From: Sipunculus nudus
Lineage: Eukaryota > Annelida > Sipuncula > Golfingiida > Sipunculidae
DNA: 64,000 nucleotides
Direction of reading: 5' to 3'
NCBI GenBank assembly: GCA_026874595.1
Contig: CM049312.1
Span: 29,379,456-29,443,455, forward strand
A model generated the notes under the pieces. The model did not search any database, had not been told where the DNA came from, and was given only the letters and a program-made list of their open reading frames with translations. Position numbers and translations under genes: made by a program. How positions within the stretch are numbered: the stretch's first letter is position 1; every line of letters starts with the position of its first letter. Of the stretch, positions 24,391 through 35,073 are shown one piece after another.

Positions 24391-25642
24391 TGTCACCCCT
24401 AACTTAACATGAAAACTTTACAACGGATATATCCTATAAAACAATAGGATGGGTTAACGCTCGCCACTTGATTTCATTAATCAAGAAATTAGATCCCGGT
24501 CATTACAGGTGACATTTCCAGGTTCTTTTAAGGACGTGTATAAAAATACCAGACAATCATACACCCAGATCAATAGAAACTATGAGACATCAGGTTAAAT
24601 TCACAATATAATTCAAGACAATACTTACAAAGATGTAGATGTGTGTGTGCGTTGATGTGTCAATACGATAGTCCTTCACATTAAAAATACAGGATATTTA
24701 CTGAGTCCGTGGTTTGTATAAAAACCAATAAAGTCCAGTTCCTTCAGAGATCTCTGGTTACTGTTTTGTGTAGAATCTAGCGTATGGTTAGCAGCATATA
24801 GTCTTTCTGAGTTTAGCGATCTTCAACTGATCTTGCTTGTCAGCGACCCGGGTAGGTTTACGATCACATGAATGCAATAGCGCCCTTTGTTTACGTAGAG
24901 CTTAGAGTCCTTGACCTTGCTCGTGTAACAATGGTTTCTCGGCTTACGGCGGTTATGTATCTAGGTCAAGCTGAACTAGGCCGGCAGGTGACAAACGCTC
25001 TCTCACTTTATCGCCAATACGAAGCTCTGTCGGCAGCACGGCTGAGTTCTCATGAGCTGGGTCTTTGCCTCACGTAGAAGCTTGTTTCTATGCCGTTCCT
25101 GGCGTTTCAATGTTCTTATTCCCGTGCGTGCGTGCTGCCACCTCAAGCTTCAAGACCCAACTGAAGGCAGCTTCCAGCGTCTCTCCCTGAACTCTGACGT
25201 CACAATCGTCGTCACAATACGGCGATCCGGTTCTCTGATTGGCTTATTTCTCAAGTGTCCCATATAAGGATATATGTGACCTAGTTTGACTGTTAGCGTC
25301 ACCATGGCGACCCACATACCAAATGTAACAATTACACACGATGCGTGACACGGATAAATCAGCTGATAGCCGATGGGATTCCATACAAGAATACACAATA
25401 TATATATATACAATCAAGACCTGTCAACGCTTTAGGATGACGCTTCACGTCAATATCAATAGAGAACAGACTTCGTTAAACTATGATACAAAACACCGTA
25501 CATATTGTCACCGATTTCTGGTGACCAGACTTCGTTAAACTATGATACAAAACACCGTACATATTGTCACCGATTTCTGGTGACCAGACTTCGTTAACTA
25601 TGATACAAAACACCGTACATATTGTCACCTATTGTCTGGTGA

Positions 25643-25647
<5 letters not shown>
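24391..25647 (-). repeat. 5' LTR of the retrotransposon
   Basis: A 1,257 bp direct copy of 18658-19914. Differences seen by eye are GTAACAATG versus GTACCAATG (near 24927), CTTTGCCTC versus CTTCGCTC (near 25066; a substitution and an insertion) and loss of one A near 25597. This is well under 1% divergence. Confidence 0.93.
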
Positions 25648-25711
<64 letters not shown>

Positions 25712-25985
25712 ATATTTATATACGTATTTATCCCACATTATATATACATATATTATCCCATATTTTCATTTATATACATCATATTTATCCCATATTATAT
25801 ATATATATATATATATTTATATATTAATCCCCTATATATATATATATATCCCTTTTACTGGCATATAAATATTTATTTATTTATCCCATATATATATATA
25901 TATCCCGTATATATATTTATCCCGTATATATATATATTTATCATATATATATATATTAATATATTTATCATATATATATATATTT

Positions 25986-26024
<39 letters not shown>

Positions 26025-26035
26025 CTTTCCTGATC
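25648..26035. repeat. AT-rich low-complexity region
   Basis: Long (TA)n tracts interspersed with 'tttatccca' phrases. It starts directly at the LTR end and continues for nearly 400 bp. ORFs here encode only Tyr-Ile runs. Confidence 0.9.
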
Positions 26036-26066
26036 TTAGGCCAGTTCTAATTAAACTGGACTGCAT

Positions 26067-26311
26067 TTGGATCTGGCCTACAACATATACTGTCAAGCCA
26101 GTGAGGCTGCATCATCTGGGTATTATGTAATACCAGATGCTGTTACAGACCAGATCGCCAGCCAGCAGAACAACAAAGAAAGGTTATGTGGGGGTCAGTG
26201 GGGCATTTATCTACACATGGATGTTCAAGCAGATTTTGACAAAATTTTTGTGCGTGAAGATGGTCCAGTTCATTCTGACAGAGCTCGATTTTGCCGAACC
26301 ACCAGTATATG
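26067..26311 (+). CDS. Possible exon of unknown gene
   Basis: This stretch is open in two + frames and ends at a consensus GTAAGT donor at 26312. One frame gives 82 codons including FDKIFVREDGPVHSDRARF. The other, from about 26137, gives a hydrophobic run with GAFIYTWMFKQILTKFL and then ELDFAEPPVYG. The first frame exits in phase 2 and would join a candidate exon at 28304 without a stop. I recognise neither product. Directly upstream is AT-rich sequence and no start is evident, so the fragment may be a real exon or chance. Confidence 0.25.
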
Positions 26312-27039
26312 GTAAGTCAGTACATGAATTATATGTTCATATGTACAGTTAAGATATAAGGATAAAACTGTTCATTATTCAGAGTATCCCACTTGAAAAT
26401 ATTTATTTTTCTTCATAGAACAAATGGAATGTAAAGTTCTGACCCAGCCATACAAGATGATATGTAAACAAGGAACAGCTGGCTGCTTCTAGCTGTGTTA
26501 TTTGTTCTAGCTGTGTTACTAGCTCATGTTCTGTTCAGGGTAACAGTTTATGTCAGGTTATAGCGAATCAACATATGACAGTTTTGATAAACCAACATGG
26601 CTACAAATATGGAATAACATATAACACTGGAACAATTTTGGGTTGATTAATGTATAAGTCTGGGCAATGTACAGTCCTGACCCTAGCAATTCAAGACCAT
26701 GCAGGGGCGTCAATACAGGAGGGGGGATGGGGGGGGGGAGGGTATACCCCCGTTTTTGAGCAAGGGGAGATGGTCAATGTATCATCTCTCCTTCCTGATA
26801 TTCAGAATATAATATTTATACATTGAAATGAAATATGTAAATAATAATGTCTACAGACCTTTGTTCCATTTCTGAGTTCATTATGAAATACATTGTATTA
26901 TATAGTATGCATTATAACCTAGTTTTAATTAACATATACTTGGACAAACCTGGATTTGAATAAACATACACTGGAAACATATTACTTTATTTAAAAAACC
27001 CTTATACTTAACTGTATTTGAAATATGTTACAGAGACCG

Positions 27040-27041
27040 AA

Positions 27042-27114
<73 letters not shown>

Positions 27115-27236
27115 AGTGATATAGCCGTGTTAGTCTGTAGTTGAAGCAAAAATTACGATAAACAGTGACGCCTTTTAGATAGACTGTGTGTTAATAAACT
27201 AGTAAGTCTATCACTGTTTATCTTAACTTTCGCTAG

Positions 27237-27297
<61 letters not shown>

Positions 27298-27300
27298 TTA
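27040..27300. repeat. Structured insert between two (TA)n tracts
   Basis: (TA)n runs at about 27040-27110 and 27238-27293 flank a unique piece (27111-27237). The piece contains 'tagccgtgttagtctgta', a phrase I associate with the tails of widespread Penelope-like retroelements that target TA repeats. It can fold: GATAAACAGT (27157) pairs with ACTGTTTATC (27213) and, inside, GATAGACT (27178) with AGTCTATC (27205). The hairpin is seen in the sequence. The Penelope link is from memory and tentative. Confidence 0.5.
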
Positions 27301-27374
27301 ATATTTACGATGAATTTGAGAACAAATGCATATATACTAGCTCGATTTATGATATCTACATTTATACCAAAGTA

Positions 27375-27599
27375 TTATTCTCTTAAAGAAAACTCATTTG
27401 TAGATGTCTCCTGGGCATCAATGCTGTGAAGCCCTATTGAGATTAAGGCAAAGTTGGAGATGAATGTGAAGAAAAACATAAGAATAATGAAGCCGCTCAT
27501 GAAGAAAGAGGAGAACACCAGCATAACATAAAAGAGCATCAAGAATTCCCGGGTAAGCTGTCTAGTGGTTAACATATTGTGTATATGTAACGTAACCAT
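27375..27599 (-). CDS. Possible terminal exon, membrane protein, minus strand
   Basis: An ORF of 74 codons with a strongly hydrophobic middle (FLMLFYVMLVFSSFFMSGF then IILMFFFTFISNFALISIG) and a polar C-terminus ending TNEFSLRE. A minus-strand AG acceptor (ACTAGACAG) lies just before the LTREF part, so it could be a last exon. Phe is mostly TTC, unlike random AT-rich sequence. No family is recognised and no partner exon was found upstream on the minus strand. Confidence 0.3.
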   Translation of the reverse strand: MVTLHIHNMLTTRQLTREFLMLFYVMLVFSSFFMSGFIILMFFFTFISNFALISIGLHSIDAQETSTNEFSLRE

Positions 27600-28303
27600 A
27601 AATTATTTTGATTATGGCAGGCGATGAATAGGTTAACTGTTTAGTATAAATCTTGTGTGAAGAATACATAAAAGGATTTTTGCAGAGGACCACCAGACCA
27701 CATGATTTTACATGTGTTTAGTGATCATGTTCAGTGACAAAGAAAATTATATAATGACAAAAATAATAAATATGTGGAAGCGATCATTCCCAGTGATGCT
27801 GGTGCATGTCTTAATATTAAATTTGTACAATAAATGTATATTAACCATATGTTTATAGAAGAAGTTATAAGAGATTAATTAACAAATATTACAACTTTCT
27901 ACAGTTAAAAAGTATATAACGTTAAAGTTAAGTTTAAGTTGACATATATATCATGCATGCAACAGTTATGATTTCTATTGCAAACAAACATATATTATAA
28001 TGGACATTAATCACTATATTAATTACTGTATTTCATGTACATTTATCCTAGTTGCTAGCTTACAAATGAATTAGAAAAACAAATATATATGAACATCAGT
28101 CGCTTTTATTAAATTGTTTGGCAATGGTGTTTTCAGTGAATGTCGGACTAACACTCTTTTTCTTTCAACAATTAAAATACAGTGTCTACATTTAATTCCG
28201 GGTCCATATAGGATATTTGATAACACCTGTTCCTTTTTTTTCAAATTTTTTGGTTACAATTAACCATGTGACCCTGTAATTTTATTTTATTTCAGAGCTA
28301 AAG

Positions 28304-28474
28304 CTTACTTATAAGGAGTGAACCAAGTAGGAAGACAATTTCGGGAGGATTATTTCATTCAACACCGCAACAATCGGTCCCAAACAACATCATATACGGC
28401 GAACCTGAAGCCAGTTGTGACACCGACCAAGAAAGTGGCAGTCTCTACCTTATAACCCCTGGTAGTCGTCAGAG
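28304..28474 (+). CDS. Possible exon of unknown gene
   Basis: Open from 28302 to a GTAAGA donor at 28475. It encodes a polar stretch including ISGGLFHSTPQQSVPNNIIYG and DQESGSLYLITPGSRQR (two separate parts). The strong acceptor at 28293-28295 (TTATTTCAG) would put a stop at once in every frame. Only a weaker AG at 28302-28303 keeps the frame open, in the phase needed to join the candidate exon at 26067. No family is recognised. Confidence 0.25.
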
Positions 28475-28479
28475 GTAAG

Positions 28480-30470
28480 AATTTCAGCTGTAGAATTGCA
28501 TGAGGGTCCAAAACTCTCCAACACAGAGTTCATACGCTATGACAAATCTTTACAAAAAGACATGAATTTGAAAGTGATAAATATTTAAAGCTAGCTATTC
28601 ATCTGCTTAACTGTAGATTACACGTAATGACTGATTAACTCAGGCATTTCAAGAAATGACTTAAATTTTCAGGCATTCTATGTAATGACGGGTTTTATGG
28701 CTCAGTCATTACACGGAAGGCCTGATTTCTATTTCATGTATGTATGTTACTGCTGGATGACAACACACACTGTTGGCTGAAAATCAGTTTGTTTGATTTT
28801 TTTGCTGCTGTAACAATGATTAATGCACTAAAACATAGCTGTTATGTAGGAGCACCTATGAGAACTAAATTTCAAGTCCTACTAATGTGATGCAATGAGT
28901 ACTTATAGTCGGTCAGTGCACGCCGGTTGTCATTATATGAAAGGCCCCTTCTTTTCACAAAACAACAATTCTTCATTATCTATCCGCTAATTATACCACT
29001 ATTTACTACTACATAGTCCACACTTAAAAACTTTGATCCTAATACGAATTGCAAAATGGCTGCCACAGACGATCGCTGATTTTCTTTCGCGCACGATAAC
29101 TCAATAACAACATTTTTCAGCTTTCACAAATTTACAGGAATAGTTTGTACATATGAGGGCTCCAGACCTATTGAATAATAGAACTGTTGGAAATCGAATT
29201 TGGCAGCCACAGCCCGATCGCTGATTTTCTTTTGCAAGCGATAACTCAGCAACAACCTACTGCAGCTTTCCCAATATCACAGGCATCATTGGTGCCTATG
29301 AGGGCTCCAGATCTATTGAATTACAGACTTGCTCAAAATCAAATATGGCTAACACACTACATTGGTGATTTTCTAATGCACACATTATTTCAGACATATC
29401 CTCTTTAATATCATTTGATCCAGTAGGATATCCCCTCATGCATATGGATAAAAACCTGTTTCTGTATGTTATATTTTTCAAATTTAACTTAATTTTTCAC
29501 CCATATGTAAACTAGTCCAGCACTAGCAGAAACGCGGTGCCCTCTGAAGACCATTGTCTGACCACATCTAGTTTTTTGTCTAATTTCAAAATCTATGAGG
29601 ATGTGTGTGATCTGTTCCACTATGCCTATAAATATATAAATCAATACATTGTTTCAAAATACAACGTGAACTCTATCACTTTTTAATAAAAAAAGGTTAT
29701 GAAAAGGTTGTAAATTGTGAACAATGTGAAGTACATGGACAATGCCACCACACAGAGAATATATAGTCCTTATATTATTATTCATGCAATTGTAATATTT
29801 TTATTATTTCAAATATACATACGTTAATGATTATATAATCTCTTAATATCTTGATTTCTCTGAATACCAAGGGCTGATATGGCTGGTGTATATAAATTAG
29901 TCTAATTTGGTAACGGTTACTTGATTATTTAATTGCTTGACTGTAATTTGCAGGAATTTAAAACAAAGTTTTAAACTTTGATAATACAATCAGATACTTC
30001 TATCTTGTTATTTCAGTATGATTTTGACAGTATGATGACAATGAAGACTTGGTACCTGGAAACTTGAATAAAATCTACAGTTTTTAATCAATTAGTTTCA
30101 AATTTCAGATTTTAACAGATGAAATGCTAATGTGTATGATGAATAAATATAATTATCTCTGATATGGTTTGTTGTTGTTATAATTTCATTTTAATATGAG
30201 GTCATCAAAAGACCAACTTAAGAATCAGAAGCAAGGAACTTGACCGTCCTGTAACTGACACATGATTAACTTGTGAAATGAATGTGAATCAATTAGATTT
30301 GTTTCATGTTCACATCAAAGTTTAACACATTTTTACAACAAAAAAAATATTTTTACATGGTAACCATCATCATTGTGTTAGCCACACCATGAAAATGATA
30401 AAGAGGCTCAAAGAAGAGAGTGGGTACAACAAGGACACGTAGAACCTATATGTGAGAGGAAATCAGTACA
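28480..30470. other. Gene-free region with a diverged ~150 bp triple repeat
   Basis: At 29054, 29203 and 29347 the phrases 'tggctgccacagacgatcg', 'tggcagccacagcccgatcg' and 'tggctaacacactacattgg' are each followed by 'tgattttctt' and, about 80 bp later, 'tatgagggctccaga'. They form three diverged tandem units of roughly 147 bp. No gene is supported in the rest. Confidence 0.6.
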
Positions 30471-30474
30471 GTAG

Positions 30475-31170
30475 GGGCCCACTAGGAGCCCATGTGTGAG
30501 AGGTGGTCAGAACAGTTGGGGCCCATGTGGAGCCCATGTGTGACAGAGAGTCAGTAGAGAAGGGGCCCATGTGGATCCCTTGTGTGAGATGGGTCAGTAC
30601 TGATGGGTCCCATGTGGTACCCACGTGTGAGAATGAAAATATTTCCTTAGTCCAAGGGGGCCCCGTGTGGGGCCCATGTGTAAAAAGAAAGGCATTGTCA
30701 GTACCAGAGGAGCCCATGTGGGGCCCATGTCATGCCCATGTGTCAACCCATGTGCTACCCACATGGGATCCCATTAGGGCAATGGGTGCAATTTTCATGG
30801 GATCCCATGTGGCTTGCCATGTCTAGCCCACTGGGCTAGCCCATAACAACCACATATGGGGCCCATTTGGGGCTGCTGTCTGGGTTGGCACATCTATGAG
30901 CACTGTCAACTCGGCAGTGACGTCACACACTGGGAACTCCCCTGTGACTAAAAATTCTGGATCTCGGTAAAAGCAGAGTATTTCTGCCAATGTCAGTCCC
31001 AAATTTTCAGCAAAGAATAAAACAACTTGCATTACTAGATCTGAGTTGTTGATAAAATTCAGTCCATGATGTCACATGTGTACCAGCCAATCAATTCAGG
31101 GCAAAGTCTGGGATCTGGATTAAATTTATTCACACAACAAACGCACGTGGAATAGGTCTACTTTACCTCC
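30475..31170. repeat. Dispersed repeat with CCCATGTGG sub-repeats (second copy)
   Basis: Imperfect units of the form GGGGCCCATGTGGxGCCCATGTGTGA run from 30475 to about 30870. They are followed by 'ggcacatctatgagcactgtcaactcggcagtgacgtcac'-type sequence up to about 31170 (split here for reading), which matches 52635-52920. ORFs in both directions are artefacts of the repeat. It belongs to the same family as 15815-16545. Confidence 0.7.
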
Positions 31171-32167
31171 ACATACACACCCAAGAGCGCCACCGTTTGT
31201 TTGTGTTTAAGACTAATCGCCACCAGGCTTTTGCCCAGAACCGGTATTCTTCAACTTGTGGTTTCAACCAGTGAAACCGTGCATTCTCTAGTGTTAGTAA
31301 ACCTAGAGCACTTTGTTAAAACAAAGACCAAAAATGTTTACTGATAGGTGGAGTATGCATATTTGTCATCCCAGTTGCCGCCAGGTGGCAGGTTATTAAA
31401 GGTGCTTTCCCACGTGGTAAGTCGTGGTATGATGCATAGACGAATCTTGCCTACAAGAGAACCATATTGGCCCATTATGAACTATACAGTTAAACCCGTA
31501 TTAGCGCACTCTAACAGCTTAAGCTTATATCAACAATGTTTTCCATTGGCGCTGTTATGCGCTCATTGAGTGCCATTCTAGTTTTAAATGTGTAAATATG
31601 GGCTCAGTATGACAAGCACTGGCCGGAGGACCCCTCCCAAAGCCTTCATTTTAGCATATATTATCTTTAATCCAACTGCTTTTCCTTATTGTAAAACTTA
31701 TTTCATAATTGTGTTCATGCTGTGTGTGGATCAAAGGGGGGGGGGGGGGAGTGTTGGTGTCTCAGGGGATATATCTGAGCCCATCCCTTTTCAGCCGACG
31801 CAATCGCAAATTTTCTTCCTTTTTTTAGACCAATTTTGCAGCCTGGACCCCCCCCCCCCCAAAAAAAAAAATAAAATAAAATAAAATAAAAAATAAAAAC
31901 ACCTTTTTTTCCTAAATTGTGTATTTTCCCGAATACTTACACGTAAGAGTGGTTTATGCAGCACGTTTAGATCGGCCGCACCATATATAGGCCCAATGCA
32001 AAGAAATGGACGGAGTATAATTGTACAATTTATCCCCCTGGCAATTGACTTAAATTCTCCACACCAGTGATTTACTATAACCCTCTCAGGATTGTTAAGG
32101 CCATAAATTAACCCAGAACTCTCTGTTCCAGTGTTCTGTGTTTTTTAGGGCATAAGCGGTAGCTAGG

Positions 32168-32240
<73 letters not shown>

Positions 32241-32653
32241 CAAAAATCCTGGATCCGCCCCTGGATATCATATATTGTCTTCCTTGTGGAAACACTGAAA
32301 TATCCTGGTTCGGAACTGCAGAATATAACATAAATTATAATTTTAATCGCCCATGGATGGCCGATGAATAAAGCCCCCCCCCCCCTCGATAATTCGTACA
32401 AATTCATAGCCCCCCCCCCCCCCCCCAAAAAAAAAAAAAAATCGATTGCTCATTTGTACAAATGCATAATGTAGGACGTACGGATTCTGAAGGGGGCCTG
32501 AAGCCAGGGATATAATGGAGGTCGTAACCCCCTTCAAACTCCTCCCCCTCCCCCACCTCCCTTTTACATACCCGGGTTCAGAAAATATTTTTCTAAAAAG
32601 CTCCAATGGGCAACCCCAGATAAATCATAAAGGATTCATTTCATTTATATAGG

Positions 32654-32730
<77 letters not shown>

Positions 32731-33540
32731 GGCCTAGATATATTTGTGATAGAAGTTATCCTTTTAAAGCATGCATGTTTTGTTGTTTTTTTTTCATAGA
32801 TCAGTCCCTATAAAACTTTAAATTTGACCACTTTAAAAAGACATCCTGGATCCGGTAATGCAGATTAAGTTATTAACGTGTACTGTCGTGTAGCCTATCT
32901 TTTTTCCATAACCCTATTCACAGGTCCCTTGTAACCGGAGTTCCAAACTCTACAGGAATATAATGGGTACATAAGAATTCTTATGTAAACTGGTTGAGTT
33001 CCGAATAATAACACGCATGGCAAGACACTTTTATTTTCGGTTCATGCCTGCCACGCTGGCACAGTTTATGTGGAAGGGGATTGCCTTGACGTAAAGACGG
33101 ATGTTAAATGCAAGGCCAACGCAAGTAAGCCAAGGGCACAAAAATAACGTCAAAGCCAAGAAGTGAAAAAGACCTTCTGACAATCAGTCATTAAATAGCA
33201 AGTAACCAGTTTAAATTTCATCGTATACACTGTACAAACACTTGTATTATTTTACAGATGAGGTTTTTAATTAAAGGCCTTTATTTATTCACGGGACAGG
33301 TTTCATATATATATATATATAGGCCTAGAAATATAATAGAATAGGCCTAAATAGTATTTATACATACCCAAAGTGTTTATCATTTAACCGCTAAATTACT
33401 TGCGCTAGAGCCTCAAAATCCCCTATATATTCTGCTTTCTATTCTTATTTCAGATTCATTTCAATGTATTTTGTAAAATATATAATATAATATAAACACT
33501 CGGTCTATCTTTGAATTGTTTAAACTCTAGTTTGCATTGC
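31171..33540. other. Gene-free region with homopolymers and (TA)n tracts
   Basis: It contains poly-G/poly-C runs (31737, 31849, 32377, 32411), a 'cctggatccgcccctgg' transposon-end phrase at 32251, and (TA)n tracts at about 32169-32234 and 32656-32724. There is no supported gene before the XBP1 promoter. Confidence 0.6.
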
Positions 33541-33599
33541 CTTGGCCTCGTGTGACAACGAGATCATGTGGCGCAAAATGCTGAAAGATACTTCCCGGA

Positions 33600-33832
33600 T
33601 TTCATCAGATCGAACAGCCAATCACAGGCCATGTCAGTGACGTAGGCACCCACATCTCAACCAATCATAAACGGCCACGACAGCTCTCCGGAGCCTTTTC
33701 TAGAATAGCGAAGCCGACAACAACTCACAATGATATAGCGGTCCACGGATTTACCGAAAAGCACAGGACTGTGGCTTTTAAGCCATTAACCCTCACTTAG
33801 AAGATATAGAATTAAATGACAAACTTGCGAGA
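33600..33832 (+). promoter_or_regulatory. XBP1 promoter and 5' UTR region
   Basis: A perfect ER stress response element, CCAAT-N9-CCACG, lies at 33661-33679, about 154 bp before the start codon. A second CCAAT is at 33618-33622 and a UPRE/CRE-like TGACGTAG at 33638-33645. A palindromic heat-shock-type TTCTAGAA lies at 33698-33705. ERSE is the known binding site of NF-Y with ATF6 or XBP1, so the gene is probably induced by ER stress and by its own product. The transcription start is not visible. Confidence 0.75.
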
Positions 33833-33836
33833 ATGA
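33816..33836 (+). CDS. uORF of XBP1 (6 codons)
   Basis: A six-codon frame (MTNLRE) from ATG 33816 whose TGA at 33834-33836 overlaps the XBP1 start codon at 33833 in an ATGA arrangement. It would allow termination-reinitiation and could damp XBP1 translation. Whether it lies in the mature 5' UTR depends on the unseen transcription start. Confidence 0.45.
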   Translation: MTNLRE

Positions 33837-34002
33837 CGATGGTAACACCAAAAACGATAGTAATAACGGGCTTGCCCAACAAAACACTGGGCTCGACCCC
33901 AACACAGCTGTCAATGGCGATGGGCGAGTCCTTGCTCGATGCCGGCACAAGGAAGCGAAAGAGACTAACACATTTGTCCCCAGAAGAGAGACTTATGAGA
34001 CG
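33833..34002 (+). CDS. XBP1 exon 1 (N-terminus and start of basic region)
   Basis: This exon encodes residues 1-57 (the last codon is split). The N-terminal part is variable, then comes TRKRKRLTHLSPEERLMRR, the strongly conserved sequence that leads into the XBP1 basic region. The start is ATG 33833; a second in-frame ATG is at 33839. The donor GTAAGA at 34003 gives phase 2 and the exon 2 join restores Arg. XBP1 is the bZIP factor that, after IRE1 splicing, switches on ER chaperone, ERAD and lipid genes. Confidence 0.95.
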
Positions 34003-35073
34003 GTAAGATAAGTTTAATTTCAAATCCTATCAAATCATTGTACTTATATTAAATAGCCGGGGTGTTCGTCGGAAATTGTTAGACACATACGAGGTCATGA
34101 CAGGTTGGCAACGCCCACTTGACGTGACAGGGTTGACGATTCCATATGGCACCTATACTATAGATCTATACTGATTTACTAAGAGCATAATGAGGAACCA
34201 ATATTTGATTAAGTCCAAACAGCAGTAAAGATGCATTTAATATGGTTTATACTTGAACTGTTTTATAGTGTTTATGTGATTAAATGTCAATGGGGACACA
34301 GTTCTAGAATGTTCCACATTTTTTAGCAAGTCATACCTAGCTCAATTTGAATCCTATAATTAAATGTAAATGAAATGGCAAGGTACTCCTGTTTGAGTAT
34401 ATATAATAAGACTATTGAAATGGTACAACTGCATGAAGCTCTCATTCTGTCAACTTACTGACTTCGAATATGTTTTAGATTATTTAAGAATGGAATACCT
34501 AAAGGACTACTTGTGAAGTTGTGTATAAGTAAAAATAACTGCCTCTGTGCATATTTCTATAATTTTAAGATTTAGGCGTGGTTCATAAAAGTGTTATTAT
34601 GCACTAAACTTGGCCAGTACAAGTCCCCATGCCACCAAACTGTTCAAGGATAGATTCTCTCCAGGACACTCATCCTAGTAATCAGTAATTTCATATTGCA
34701 TCTCTGTGCCATTCTGGAACACTTGGTGACAGTAGTGACAGGTTTATTTCTCACAGATTCACAAAACTGCTCATGGAGGCTGCCAATTAGCTTACACACT
34801 AAGACTGGGATTTACAGTTCACATATAAAAATTGTGGATATATTTGTATAAAATAAAATTTTAGTGCTTGGTGAGCAGGTGAAACACATATTATTCCAGT
34901 GAGCAATTAGTACTTTCACTTTCAAATGTGAGGGATAATTAAATTTGTTTAATCTGGACTTGGGTGGAAAAATCCTCCTTTCATTGAAAGTAATAGTTTG
35001 TGTAATGTTACTTTCACTATGATATTCCCAATTTCGCAAGCCTGTTGATAACTTATTTGTATTATGTTTTCAG
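34003..35073 (+). other. XBP1 intron 1
   Basis: A 1,071 bp intron with GTAAGA and TTTTCAG ends. Nothing else was seen in it. Confidence 0.85.

Larger units (their letters stand above)
18658..25647 (-). mobile_element. Ty3/gypsy-type LTR retrotransposon, Gmr1-like order, defective
   Basis: A 6,990 bp element read on the minus strand: 5' LTR (24391-25647), primer site, 717-bp leader, gag-protease-integrase ORF, a remnant of reverse transcriptase thumb plus RNase H, polypurine tract, 3' LTR (18658-19914). Integrase precedes the RT/RNase H part. This is the reverse of the usual gypsy order and is known from the Gmr1 group first found in cod. The RT fingers and palm are absent, and the second integrase Asp is changed to Tyr. 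The two LTRs differ by eye at only about four positions, so the insertion is young. A copy this defective probably moved using proteins from an intact relative. Confidence 0.9.

Noticed and set aside
25564-25827. Tyr-Ile repeat ORF (also at 32095-32428 and 44058-44246)
   Set aside because: Pure translation of (TA)n microsatellite.
30463-30826. Overlapping ORFs with repeated HMGP/GPMW phrases
   Set aside because: Both strands are open only because of the GGGCCCATGTGG tandem repeat, which is present in non-coding copies elsewhere.
33786-34023. Minus-strand ORFs of 61 and 76 codons
   Set aside because: Shadows of XBP1 exon 1 on the opposite strand.
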